Below, in pieces: positions 1-10,860 of a DNA stretch of 64,000 nucleotides. The notes beneath the pieces were generated by a model. It was not told the DNA's origin. It made no database searches and saw only the letters and a list, made by a program, of their open reading frames with translations. The stretch comes from Artocarpus heterophyllus (Eukaryota > Streptophyta > Magnoliopsida > Rosales > Moraceae), in assembly GCA_025403435.1 (NCBI GenBank), contig CM046333.1, forward strand, positions 31,083,521-31,147,520, written 5' to 3'. A program made the position numbers and the translations under genes. Position 1 is the first letter of the stretch. Every line of letters starts with the position of its first letter.

Positions 1-690
1 CCCGTTCTTGGCCCGTTGCTTCTTTCCATTCCCTAAGTTAGGATTGGAACCATAAGCAGCTACCATGTTGGCCTCACCACCCACAGGAGACTCCCTGATT
101 AGTAGTTCAAACTCCTATAACTATTTCATCAGTTCTGTCAAGGTCATATCCCATCTATTACTTAAATTAAAAGTAACTCTAAATGGAATAAATTCCTTAG
201 ATAGAGTCTCAAAGACCATAGTCATCTGAGTTTCAGCATCGATGTCGGCTCCATTGGTTTGAGCCTCAATGAGGTAACCCATGACCAACATCATGTGCTC
301 CTTTACAGATGTCCCCGGTCTCTGTCTACGGTTTAAGAGTTTCCAAAGTGCCCCTTGCAGCTTTGTTATGGCCTGGCCTCCGAACATATCCTCAAGATTA
401 TCCAAGATCTACTTTGTAGTCTCATAATCCTGATGTTGAGCCTGCAGCACGTTGTTCATGCTGGCCATAACATAGTAGCGGGCCTTATCATTAGCATCTT
501 TCCAGCGATCATACACTTGGAATTGCTCATTACTTGAGTCTCCCATAGGCTCGGGAGGACAAGGGGTTATCAGTATATATTTCAGTTTCTCAAAGGATAG
601 GACGATGTCCAGGTTTCGTTTCCAATCATTATAATTCTCACTGGTTAATTGGTTTTTGTCAAGCATCGATGATAAAGCGTTTTTAGACAT
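1..690 (-). pseudogene. copia element E5: 5' part of gag-pol (broken, runs off window)
   Basis: Ty1/copia Gag N-terminal part, which would form the cytoplasmic particle that packages element RNA. The start is the ATG at 690-688 (MSKNALSSMLDKNQL), the same start as in the other five copies. The sequence continues through the copia Gag signature NYNDWKRNLDIVLSFEKLKY and reaches the region before the zinc knuckle at the left edge. It is very close to E1 but has in-frame stops: a TAG at 409-411 where E1 has CAG, and two stops near 130-140 where E1 reads KQLQEF. The family assignment is secure. The rest of the element lies left of the window. Confidence 0.9.
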
Positions 691-2294
691 TTTCAATCTA
701 CAATAAAGAATCATATACCAAATATAAGCAAACATATATTAATAGTTTAGTAAGATAACACAATCATGTAAAATCATACAAATGTGTTTATGTGTCAAAA
801 CCTTGAAAATATCATAACCTTACAACGATAATTCCCAACTCAAAATTCAACAAGCTCCTAGGGGAGTCATGCCAAATTCAATCAGGAACACGAATCCCCT
901 CCTGATTAATATATGCCATCTAGGACCCGTCTGATCCAGCATATATTAATAATCGTTTCTTTGGCCATCAATTTTATTAATAGAGCTCCTAAGGGAGGTT
1001 AATAATAAAATTAACGTGAGTGTATAACCATCGTTTTAATATTTTATCCATGATTTATAATCACCACCTAGGGGTGTGCAACCATAAATCATACTAAAAT
1101 ACCTTATCCTTTCAGAGATCCAATCTGGTACATGATAGAAATCCCTTCCTAGGGGTTGGGACCACCATGTTCTGCCTATGGACTAATGATGGAGGCCTTA
1201 GGTCCTCTCTTCGAAAACCTTCTCCCACTCAATCTTTTGAAGTCAAGGTTTTATTTTAAAATTATGCATGAACAATTTTAATATGAGCGGCACTCCCTAT
1301 CCTATATGACATGTTATCAATATATATGGTAAATCATATTATAATGCAAACAAGCAAAGCAATCAAGCAAAATAATAATAACCATAATATTATGGTTCCA
1401 CCCTAGAAAATAGAAAACTAAGATTACAAGAGAATAATCGAGACATTTATTGATTCTTCATCCTTGAATCCTCAAGCTGTATCCTTCTTCATGTAATATC
1501 CATCTTCAAGTCTTCAATCCCGTATGAATCGAATACTTCATATTTCCGGTCACATCTAAATTTAATGTTTCTCAGAATCGTCTCAAAAATAAAATTAAAA
1601 TTGCACCGTAAAAATTGCACCTTTTCTAGACACTTGGCAGATCTTGGTTGGCAGGCCGATCGGCCTACCAATCATGGGAGTTCGGCCTGCCGGCAGAGCA
1701 CCCAAATTTCAGCCCCACTGTTGGCTTGTCGGACCACACATCCAGCCTGTCGATCTGTGACCTTTGGCCTGCCGAACTGTGAGATTCGGCATGCCAACCG
1801 AGCAGAAAACCCTCATTCTAGAAAACACAATTTTAATGCAATTCATCAATTTTATTTTCAACAATTCAAAAACATAAAATTAGAGACTCAGGAAATACCT
1901 GGAGGTGCCATCATCAATCTTTAAGATCCATCTTCTCGTTCCGTCATCTCCGAATAATCATTTAATTACAAAATTCTACAAATTTAAAATAAATAATAAT
2001 TCCTAGACGGAGATGATAGTCCGCCATCTAATTACATGAAAAACCTAGATACACATTTTAAACTCTAAGGAACCATAATCGGTATTAATTAATCAATAAA
2101 TAATTAAACAACGATTTAATCAACCATAATTAATTAATAAACATTCACCACATAATCCATGACAACATATATTATATAGAAACCTAGAGTGCCATCTCGC
2201 TATAAAATTCAATTCAAGCATAGGAGAGATTAAGATCACAAAATTTATGCATATAACATGATCACAAACTTGTAAATTTTTTGTAAAAACCTCA
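691..2294 (-). other. E5 untranslated leader (primer site to gag)
   Basis: About 1.6 kb without a credible gene. Near gag it holds a strong inverted repeat (arms at about 904-916 and 939-954) and four hairpin motifs with the core CCTAGGGG or a variant, near 857, 986, 1068 and 1147. A cluster of GGCAGGCC-type palindromes lies at about 1640-1800. Open frames on either strand here (for example 1565-1924) come from the GC-rich palindromes and are not treated as genes. Confidence 0.75.
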
Positions 2295-2307
2295 GCTCTG
2301 ATACCAA
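2295..2307 (-). other. E5 primer binding site (initiator-Met tRNA type)
   Basis: The minus strand reads TTGGTATCAGAGC directly inside the LTR end. This is the standard plant copia primer site, complementary to the 3' end of initiator methionine tRNA. Confidence 0.93.
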
Positions 2308-2706
2308 TTGTTGGAAACATGGTGCGCAACAGAATTTTAAAAATTTTTCATCAAAGTAATTTCCAAAACACAAGTTTGACATACTATATGTATAAATTAC
2401 ACAGATCTTACTAACCTTTGTGTGAAGAACCTCCACAACCTATGAAGAGAAGTAACATTCCAGAAGAGCCTCAACCAACTGGTCTTCTTTGCTATTCTCT
2501 ATCCACAACCAGAGTGAGTGTGGGCTCACACGTACAACTCTTCCACCGGTGACTCTCCTTCCAATCAATAGAGAGAACCCAAAGCTAGTGTTCGTAATTT
2601 GTGAACAAAAGCTCTCAGGGAGTTTTTAGATGCTCACTAGAAGAGTATTACTCTTAATCTCTAAATTGATCTCTATTGATCTAAGTAAATCATTAGACTC
2701 ACTCCC

Positions 2707-2714
2707 TTTATATA
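2707..2714 (-). promoter_or_regulatory. E5 LTR TATA box
   Basis: The minus strand reads TATATAAAG followed by GGAGTGAGTC. The position matches the TATA boxes of E1, A and B. It marks the U3/R part of the LTR, with transcription expected to start about 30 nt downstream. Confidence 0.7.
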
Positions 2715-2829
2715 GCCCTTCGTCCTAGGGTCCGTCCTTATCAGATTAGGTCTCAAAAACTCGAAACAGAATCAAGTTCGGATCAATATCTGATAAGATC
2801 CGCGTAAAAATACGTAATCTTATCTCCCG

Positions 2830-2912
2830 CTAATCGGCAGGCCGAACATTCTGATTGGCAGGCCGAACAGGCCAGTTCGACAGGCCGACCATGTCATTCG
2901 GTAGGCAGAACT
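2830..2912 (-). promoter_or_regulatory. E5 U3 array of four GGCAGGCC-type palindromes
   Basis: Four copies of a motif near TCGGCAGGCCGAAC have matching cores at 2838, 2859, 2881 and 2902 (spacing 21, 22 and 21 bp). The array lies about 120 bp upstream of the TATA box. The GC-rich cluster stands out from the AT-rich LTR. A regulatory role is inferred from position and conservation. Confidence 0.65.
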
Positions 2913-4351
2913 CCCAAGAAAAAATCTCCACGAATCTTTTATTTTCTACCCAAGATTTTAAAGGATAAAGTCTCAGTTTTGATTCAAATATCCTAATAGA
3001 GAAGATATCTGATCAAAAACAAACTTTATGAAGATAATCTCTAAGAAAATAAATCAATTCACAATAATTCTACAAGTTTATCTTGATCTAATTTATCCAA
3101 AATTAAATCAACCGATAAACAGACAAGAATTATCTGATCCAATAATTCAACAAGTTTATCTTAAATTAATTTTATTACAAAATTCATTCAACCAATAAAC
3201 AAACATGAATTATTTGATTCTTACAAATTTTAAACCAATCCGATAAATCCAAACATAAGTCACCGATTATTGAAAAAAGCACGCCGTGTCGTTACAGGAT
3301 TTTGTGAGCTAGCAAAGGTGACCAAAATGGACTTAAAAAGTTCAAGCTCATGATAATTATGAAACCCAATATCCCAGATATACATTTCACAATCATCAAC
3401 TCCAGCGCTACTCCACTAAAAGCCTGGAGTTGCACTCTCGAATTTTATAGAATTACGAAGCTCGTACAGCTAAGTCTCCATGACATATCATAGTGTATCG
3501 TATCCCCATATGATAATCCATAACCAGCATAAGGACAAGTTCTGTCTTACCTTCCTGATTATTTTTATCTTACATTCCATTGTCTCACCATTAGAAAACT
3601 TACCATATAAAGATAGTATACCATTCGGTTACACCTATGCATCCAAATGGTTGAGCGCTTCAGTTTTTCAATTACAGGACAACGCATATAAGAGGATGTC
3701 ATTACTCCTAAAGAGGAGCTATGGATTCCATATCTATGAATAACAAGTCTACACTATCAAGAGTCATACCTCTAACGTACCGGCATGCATACCACTATTG
3801 AGATGTGGGTGTCACCCTTTGGTACATTAAAAGACACAAGTCGAGATAACGGGCCCATTATTCATCTCAGGATTAAAATACAATACAAATGATTGTCTAA
3901 AGTGAATCGATTTGCCAAGACAGAATTATTAATCCAAATCAATTCACTTTATGTCCCGATTCAACACATCGTCACCTATGACAACGTGCCAATGTTTCTA
4001 TTCACGGAGTCCAACTCCGATGGTCAAGACAAACCATCTCCCATAAAGGATATAGACAACATAACAATCTTTACATAAATAAAGCGCCCAACTTTATTCT
4101 CTCGATTGCGGATCATATGTTTTAGACCGTCACCTTAAGAATCGTGTCTTCCGCATAATCATCTCATCATATGCCCAATTCTTAAGGTTTAGACTGACAG
4201 TCTCAGACTACTGTTTACTTATCATACATTCAACAAATATGAACGTAAAGAGGACAAGATTTGGTATATATAAATGAATAAATTCTTTATTGATAAAAAT
4301 GTCTCCAAAAACGTATTACATTTTTACTCCTTAGGGCATACATTTCTAACA

Positions 4352-4984
4352 CCAGTAGCCGCCGCCAAGTTAGCTCGCCACCCGCAGGAAATTCCCTGAT
4401 CAACAGTTCGAACTCCTATAACTACTTCATCAACTCAGTTAAGGTCATATCATATCTATTGCTTAAATTAAATGTAGCTCTAAATAGAATAAGTTCCTTA
4501 GATAAAGTCTCAAAAGACCATAGTCATCTAAGTTTCAGCATCAATGTAAGCTCTATAGGTTTGAGCCTCAGTGAGGTAAAATGACCAACATCATAGGCTC
4601 CTTTATAGATGTCCCCATTCTTTGTTTATAGTTAAGAAGTTTCTGAAGCACACCTTGCCACTTTGTTAGGGCCTAGCCTCTAAACATGACTTCAAGATTA
4701 TCCAAGATCTGCTTCGTAGTCTCATAATCTTCATATGGAGCCTGCAACATGTTATTCATGCTGGCCGTAACATAGCAGTGGGCCTGATCATTGGTATCTT
4801 TCCAACGATCATACGCTTGGTTTTGATCGTTGGTGGAATCTCCCATAGACTCGAGAGGACACAACGTTGTCAGCATAAATTTTAGTTTCTCAAAGGAGAG
4901 GATGATGTTTAGGTTCTATTTTCAATTGATGTAATTCTCACCGATTAATTGGTTTTTGTCAAGTATCAATGCGTTTTTAGACAT
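4352..4984 (-). pseudogene. copia element E6: gag fragment
   Basis: Copia Gag N-terminal half, starting at the ATG at 4984-4982 (MSKNA-type start) and cut off at 4352 by insertion of E5. The best open segment (4876-4673) carries the family Gag sequence from CPLESMGDSTNDQ to NNMLQAPYEDYETTKQILDN. Frameshifts and small deletions lie on both sides: the DKNQ start region is shortened, and the segment after MFRG is out of frame. It is more decayed than E5. The rest of gag-pol should lie left of E5, outside the window. Confidence 0.85.
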
Positions 4985-6678
4985 TTTTAATCTACAATAA
5001 AGAATCATATACCAAACATAAGCAAACATATCAAAATAATTTAGTAAGATAATACAATCATGTAAAAACATACGGATGTGTTCATGTGTCAGAACCTTGA
5101 AAAAATCACAACCTTACAATGATAATTTCCAACTTAGAATTCAATAAGCTGCCTAGGAGAGACTTGCCAAATTCAATTAGGTACATGGATCTCCTCCTAA
5201 ATAATATATATCATCTAGGACCCTTATGATCTAACATATATTAATAATCATTTTATTGGCCATTAATTTTATTAATAGAGCTCCTAGAGGAGGTTAATAA
5301 TAAAATTAACATGAGTGTATAGCCATCATTTCAATATTTTATCCATGATTTATAATCACCACCTAAGGATGTGCAATGATAAATCATGCTAAAATACCTT
5401 ATCCTCTTGGAGATCTAACCCGGTATATGATAAAGTCCCTTCCTAGGGGTCGGAACCACCATGTGCTACCCATGGACCAACGATAGAGGCTGTAGGTCCT
5501 CTCTTCGAAAACCTTTTTCCTATTCAATCTTTTGAAATCAAGGTTTTATTTTGAAAAACATGCATGAACAATTTTAAACGAGTGGCACTTCCAATTCTAT
5601 ATGGTATGTTATCAATATACATGGCAAATCATATTATAATGCAGACAAGCAAAGCAATCATGCAAAGCCGCAAGCAAAATAATAATAAATAACTGTAATA
5701 TTATGGTTCCACCTTAGAGAAAAGAAAATAAATATTACAAAAGAATAATCAAAACATATGGATTCTTCATCCTTGAATCTTCAATTGTATCCTTCTTCAT
5801 ATAATGTCCATCATCAAGTTTTCAATCCTGTATAGATCAAATACTCCATTATTTTCGGTCATTTCCAAATTTAGTGTTTCTTAAAATTGCCTCAAAAATA
5901 AAATCAAAACTGCACAAAAAAAGTCCCTTTTCTAAAAAATTATAGCTCTCTACCGGCATCCCGATCTTGATGATCGGCTTGCCGGTCATGATCTTCCGAC
6001 CTACCAATCTTTTTAGATTGGCCTACCGGTCATGATAGATCAGCTTGCCAAATGTAAAAGTTTAGCTTGCCGTCAGTGCCATCAGATTTCTACCCCATGG
6101 ATGGCTTGCCGAACCTTAAGTCAGGCCTCCCCATCTGCGACCATCAGCCCACCAAACTTGAGGGTCTAGCATGCCAACCGAGCAAAGATCACATTTTTCT
6201 AGAAAATTCAGTTTTATGCAGTTTTTTAATTTTATTTTTTAACAATTCAAAAACACAAAAATTTAGAGACTCAAGAAATACCTGTGGAATGCTATCATTC
6301 ATCTTCTAAATTCGTCTTCTTATCCGAATGATTATTTAATTACAAAATTCTTACAAATTGAAAATTAATAATAATTCCTAGAAGGAGATGATAGTCTGCT
6401 ATGTAATTACATGAAAAATCTAGATATACATTATAATCTCTAAGGAACCATAACTGACATAAATTAGTTAATTAATTAATTAATAATTAAATAAATATTT
6501 AATCAATCATAATTAATTAATAAACATTTACCATATAATCCATGACAACATACAAATATATAGAAACTCTACAGTGCCAACTCTTTAAAATATTAAATTC
6601 AAGCATAGGAGAGTTTAAGATCATATAATTTATTCATATAACACGGTCACAAACTCATAAATTTATGTGAAAACCATG
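4985..6678 (-). other. E6 untranslated leader
   Basis: It aligns with the E1 and E5 leaders. The hairpin near 5283 keeps its CTCC/GGAG stem with one loop change, and CCTAGGGG also persists near 5440. Degraded GGC..GCC palindromes lie at about 5955-6185. No gene is seen. Confidence 0.7.
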
Positions 6679-6691
6679 GCTCTGATACCAA
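6679..6691 (-). other. E6 primer binding site
   Basis: The minus strand reads TTGGTATCAGAGC, identical to the E5 and E1 sites. Confidence 0.92.
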
Positions 6692-6692
6692 T

Positions 6693-8578
6693 TATTGAAA
6701 AAATAGTATGCAGTAGAAATTTTAAAATTTTTATACTAGAGTTATTTCCAAAACACAAGTTTGACATGCTATATGCATAAATTAACCAGATCTTACTAAC
6801 CTCGTTTGCTGAAGATATTTTGTAATCGATGAAAAGAAAGGCATTCTAGAAGAGCTTGCCTTCTTTGCTATTCTTTATCCATGACCGATGTGTGTGTGGG
6901 CACCCTCGTACAGCCTTTTCTAGTGACTCTTCTTTGAACCAATTGAGAAAACCTAAAACCATGGTTCATGATTTGTGAACAATAATTCTTAGGGGAGTTT
7001 CAGAGACTCATAGATAGAGTGCTCACTCTAGATTTCTTAACTGATCTATATAACATTGAGTCTCATTTCTTATTTATAAAGGTTGCACCCAGGGGTTAGT
7101 CCTTATCAGATAAGGCCTCAAAAATTTGAATCAAGATCAAATTAGAATCAATATCTAATAAAATTCACGCCGAAAATGCATGATAAGATTATCGTTAGGT
7201 TGATAGGACAAACTGACAGATCAATCTACTGAACTTACTCCATCGGCTGCCAAACTTACAATTTTTTATCCTTGTGATTCTTCATTTTCCACCCGAGATT
7301 CTTGGGATAGAACCTCAGTTTTAATTCAAATAACTCAATAGAGAAGTTACCTAATTAAAACAGTCATATCCAGATAATCTCTAGGAAAATAAATATTCCC
7401 AATAACTTAATAAGTTTATCTTGAATTAATTTACACAAAATTAATTTAACCGATTAACAGACATGAATTATCTAATCTTATCGAATTTTAACCAATTTGA
7501 TATTTTAAAATTAGTCACTAATTTATTAGAAAAGCACGCCGTATCGTTACATAACTTATTATGAGCTAGCAAAGGTGACTTAATGAACCTAATGAAACCC
7601 AATATCCTAGATATATATTTTATAATTATCAACTTTAACGCTACTCTACTAAAAGCTTAGAACTGCGCTCTCGAACTGTATAGAATTATGAAGCCTGAAA
7701 AGCTAAGTCTTCATGACATATCATAATGTGTAGTATCCCCATAGGATTATCCATAATTGGCTTAAGGATAAATTCTGTCTTACCTTCCCAATTATTTTGC
7801 TCTTATGTTCTATTATCTCATCATCGAAAAACTTACCATCTAAAGACAGTATACCATTTGATTACACCTATGTATCCAAATCGTTAAGCGCTCTAGTTTT
7901 TCAATTATAGGATAACGCATATAAGATGATATCAACGAGTCCTAAAGAAGAGCTATGGGTTCTATATCTATGAATAACAAGTCTACGTTATCTAGAGTCA
8001 TACCTCCAACGCACGGACATGCGTACCAACATAAAATTTGAATATCACCTTTTAGTACATCAAAAGACCTAAGTCAAGATAACGGGCTCATTATTCATCT
8101 CAGGATTAAAATACAACACATATGATTGTCTAAAGTGAATTAATTTATTGAGATAGAACTATTAATCTAAATCAATTACACTTTATGTCCCGATCCAGTA
8201 CATCATCACTTACACCAATGTTTCTATTCATGGAGTTCACCTCTATGGCCAAGACAAACCATCTCCCGTCAAGGATATAGACAACATAACAATCTTTGCA
8301 TGAATAAAGCACCCAACTTTATTCCCTCGATTGCAGATCTTATGATTTAGATTGTCACCTTTAGAATCATGTCTTCTACATAATTTGTCCTTCATATGCT
8401 TGACTCTAAAGGTTTAGGCCGACAATCTTAGACTTTTATTTGCTTATCATACATTCAGCAAATATGAATGTAAATAGGACAAGAATTTGGTATACGAATA
8501 ATAAATAAATTCTTTATTGATAAAAATGTCTCCAAAAACATATTACATTTTTACTCCTCAAGGCATACATGTTTAACA
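6693..8578 (-). repeat. E6 5' LTR (about 1,886 bp)
   Basis: It aligns with the other family LTRs. The inner end is mutated (TATTGAAAA in place of TGTTGGAAA on the plus strand), and the outer end reads TTTAACA. A TATA box (TATAAATA on the minus strand) lies at 7071-7078. The U3 palindrome array near 7195-7260 is heavily eroded. Many substitutions against E1 and E5 make this one of the older copies. Confidence 0.88.
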
Positions 8579-8880
8579 CCACTATGGTAGGGTCCCCCAG
8601 ACATGGTACAAATTATATCCGTAGGCTCTGTGTTGTTGTTTTGATAGTTATCATCATGTCATTAGTCATAATTTCTTCAATCGTCTCGTCGATTATCCCT
8701 TTTGTTGTTTCAGTCAGCTATGTACTCCTACAATCGAGCTTCATGTATAAGTATCTCAATCTTGTCTTTGAGGTATGTGCACTCACTAGTGTAGTGCCCT
8801 ACATCTTTGTTAAACCTACAATACTTGTTTTGGTTTATCTTGTTGGGGTTGGACCTCATAAGAGCCGGACAATAAAGGTA
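8579..8880 (-). pseudogene. Ty3/gypsy Tat-like gag fragment
   Basis: The minus strand encodes NKYCRFNKDVGHYTSECTYL, then KDKIEILIHEARL, a stop and EY, and further on ICTMSGGPY. This matches the Tat/Ogre-type Gag-Pol junction pattern CRFH.DHGH.TEEC..LK..IE.LI, followed by an I.TI.GGP block. Two or more stops and the E6 insertion at 8578 show that it is dead. It is about 100 residues of a much longer polyprotein. It abuts the Mutator-like relic on the right. The family call rests on motif recall only. Confidence 0.65.
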
Positions 8881-8929
8881 TGACAATTACATGATCTTAA
8901 GATTTCTTTTATTTTTATGCACATCCAAG

Positions 8930-10255
8930 CATTAGCCTTTAATCTTTGAGTTGCATATCATTTTGAGAGTGGTTATAACATTTGCATGATTTTGCTCCTC
9001 CCAATAGTCTTCAAGCATGGAATATTGTGCTTTATTCGACCCCCATAATAATTTTTCTAACAACATCTTGAGCGCCATAAGTCTGCCACTTTGTCACACC
9101 ACTTGTATTTAATATTCTACATCTTGCTTTAACCCAACCTCATTCTAGTTAGGATTTACCCGAAAATGAGTTAGATACCTCTTATCTAGTTATTTTGCAT
9201 TTATATATGTTGTTCTGAAACTCAAACCACATGTCTCAGTTCCATTATATGTTCTCAGTTTATAAGACACATCATCTTCTTCAACCATTGCATACACAAG
9301 CCAAGGACACTCATGTTGACACTTAACTTTAATCATTTTCTTAGCATTCTTAACTATCTTAACATCCTTGTTCTCTTTTATGGCCTACTTCTTGATAGCT
9401 TTTCTAAAAGAATGACCTATAGGAAAAACCAAGCCAACATGGAACTTCTAGTTATCAATGTCTATTTTGGATTTATACTCATATGTTCTTTGCCTCCTCT
9501 AGTAAACTCACCCTCTTCATCTTTTTCTAAAGCAATTTTAAGTATAGTATCATAATCCTTACTCCCTAACAGATCATCCATATCCTGCTCTTTATATATA
9601 TATATATATATCATAAAACCAATCCTAGTTCCTTGTAGAATCAGCATCATTTTTAGGCAGGTAATGGTCCTCTTGATTTGTTCTTCGAACTTAAAGTCAT
9701 CTAAATCTATACTATCCTCAACTTGTACATCAACTACAACCTCAGTCTCAACAAATACCTCTTCTACAATTGAGTTAAACTGAGGTTCAAGGATAACCAT
9801 TGATTGATTTTTAGGGTACATTAGATTAGAATTAGTGCCAAATATTACTTCATTACAGCGCCAAACATAAACTCATCAACGAAATGGTCCATCTTTATTT
9901 CCAACAGCACAAGTGCAACACTCAAATATAAGTTAATTACCCCATACTCACTATGTTGATCCAACATCTCAATAATTTTCTAATTGCTTTCAATTATAAG
10001 AACAAAATCATGGATTCCTGGGACTTTATAGGAAAAATTCATTTTCATTTTATATCTTAACAACACAACAACATCTTCCACATCTATTGCCAAATAGCTA
10101 CTGATCACTGAATCAATGTAAGTCATCTTACCACTCACATAACTCATAATATCATCATCTTCAAATAACTCATCTTTATGATGTGCTTTCAAAATGTAAG
10201 TACATACAACATCAGGAGCTGTCGAACCACATAACATTTTTTCAAAAATAAACAA
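8930..10255 (-). pseudogene. Mutator-like (MULE) transposase, N-terminal relic
   Basis: Read on the minus strand, successive segments match the order of plant MURA-type proteins. First comes an acidic N-terminal region (10255-9980 and 9821-9462, ending EEGEFTRGGKEH). Next is a DNA-binding-domain-like stretch (VGLVFPIGHSFRKAIKK, then VKNAKKMIKVKCQHECPWLV). Then come ETCGLSFRTTYINAK, LDKRYLTHFRVNP and NKAQYSMLEDYWEEQ, the usual N.KWLA...Y / QY..L.DY..E signature before the catalytic domain. At least four stops and one frameshift break it. The catalytic DDE core and zinc knuckle are missing; the relic ends next to the gypsy gag scrap at 8880. The transposase would cut and paste DNA; this copy cannot. 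Confidence 0.7.
9594..9612. repeat. (TA)n microsatellite
   Basis: About 19 bp of TA repeat inside the Mutator-like relic. It accounts for the IYIYIYK stretch in the local open frame. Confidence 0.9.
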
Positions 10256-10860
10256 AACAAAATTAACACATCAGAAAAATAAACAACGCAGACCAATTTG
10301 CCATACAAATTAACAAAAAAATATAAGAAAAATTTATCACACAAAGACAAACATACAAACAAACAGAACTCAATCCCCAATAGAATATATATATGTACTT
10401 ATATATATATATATATGTATGTATGTACATATATACATACACACATAAAGGGGGGAAAAAAAAGAAGAAAACCCCAACCCATAAAATAATGTACAAACAA
10501 ACAAGCATAACATAAAAAATGGTTCCAAACAAGCATTTCTAACAGTATTTGATAACATAAGCAATAAAATCATTTACTCATTCAACAACAAAAATAACAT
10601 ATGTTGCTCACAAAACTTAAAGAAATCCTTCTCAATAACCAAGAAAATCACCATGTTTATACTATCCAAAGATTAAAAAAAATAATCTCAACAATAAAAA
10701 AAAAATATGCTGCAAAACCCTAAGCTATCATACGCATTCAACCAAAAAAATAAACATGTGCTGCAAAAACTTAAATAAATCCTTCCCAACAACAAAAAAA
10801 AGGTCTCCTATTCATACTATTCACAAATGAAAACAAAAAACAAAAAATTGTAACTTACCA
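10256..10860. repeat. AT-rich flank with TA/CA microsatellite and degenerate direct repeats
   Basis: Upstream of the Mutator-like relic. A TA/TG microsatellite spans about 10386-10446. A degenerate direct repeat follows, with one unit from about 10596 and another from about 10752, both containing a TGCT.CAAAA.CTTAAA.AAATCCTTC core; a shorter relative lies near 10707. No gene is visible, and the open frames here are low-complexity. Confidence 0.6.

Larger units (their letters stand above)
1..4351 (-). mobile_element. Ty1/copia LTR retrotransposon E5 (5' half visible)
   Basis: Minus-strand copia element. From right to left it has a 5' LTR (2309-4351), a primer site (2295-2307), a leader (691-2294) and gag (690-1), then leaves the window. 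It interrupts the gag of element E6: the sequence at 4352 is gag of another copy, which joins in register with the family Gag near the Gly-Ser-Asn stretch before the zinc knuckle. E5 is therefore younger than E6. Only the right flank of the target duplication (CCAGT, 4352-4356) is visible. Confidence 0.9.
2309..4351 (-). repeat. E5 5' LTR (2,043 bp)
   Basis: On the plus strand it begins TGTTGGAAACA and ends CTAACA; on its own strand it is TGTTAG...CCAACA. It aligns along its whole length with the LTRs of E1 and E2. The promoter lies about 400 bp from the inner end, with a TATA box at 2707-2714 and a palindrome array at 2834-2912. The outer end next to E6 gag is intact. Small plus-strand open frames inside (3480-3743, 3893-4078) recur in the other LTRs as broken frames and look like chance. 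Confidence 0.92.
4352..8578 (-). mobile_element. Ty1/copia LTR retrotransposon E6 (5' half)
   Basis: From right to left it has a 5' LTR (6693-8578), a primer site (6679-6691), a leader (4985-6678) and gag (4984-4352), interrupted by E5. The right flank reads CCACT (8579-8583) and lies in a Tat-like gag fragment, so E6 inserted into a Ty3/gypsy relic. Order of events: gypsy first, then E6, then E5. Confidence 0.88.

Noticed and set aside
1565..1924. A 119-codon Cys/Arg-rich frame with counterparts at 6067 and 63250
   Set aside because: Arises from the palindrome cluster in the leader; frame not maintained between copies.
3480..3743. LTR frame of 87 codons recurring at 57421 (and antisense at 27978)
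   Set aside because: Present in close copies E5 and E1 but broken in E6, A and E2; no protein motif. Similarity follows from LTR relatedness, not from selection on the protein.
8569..8883. A 104-codon plus-strand hydrophobic frame
   Set aside because: Antisense of the Tat-like gag segment, which has recognisable motifs on the minus strand; it also crosses the E6 LTR edge.
10263..10573. Tyr/Ile-rich overlapping frames on both strands
   Set aside because: TA/CA microsatellite translations.
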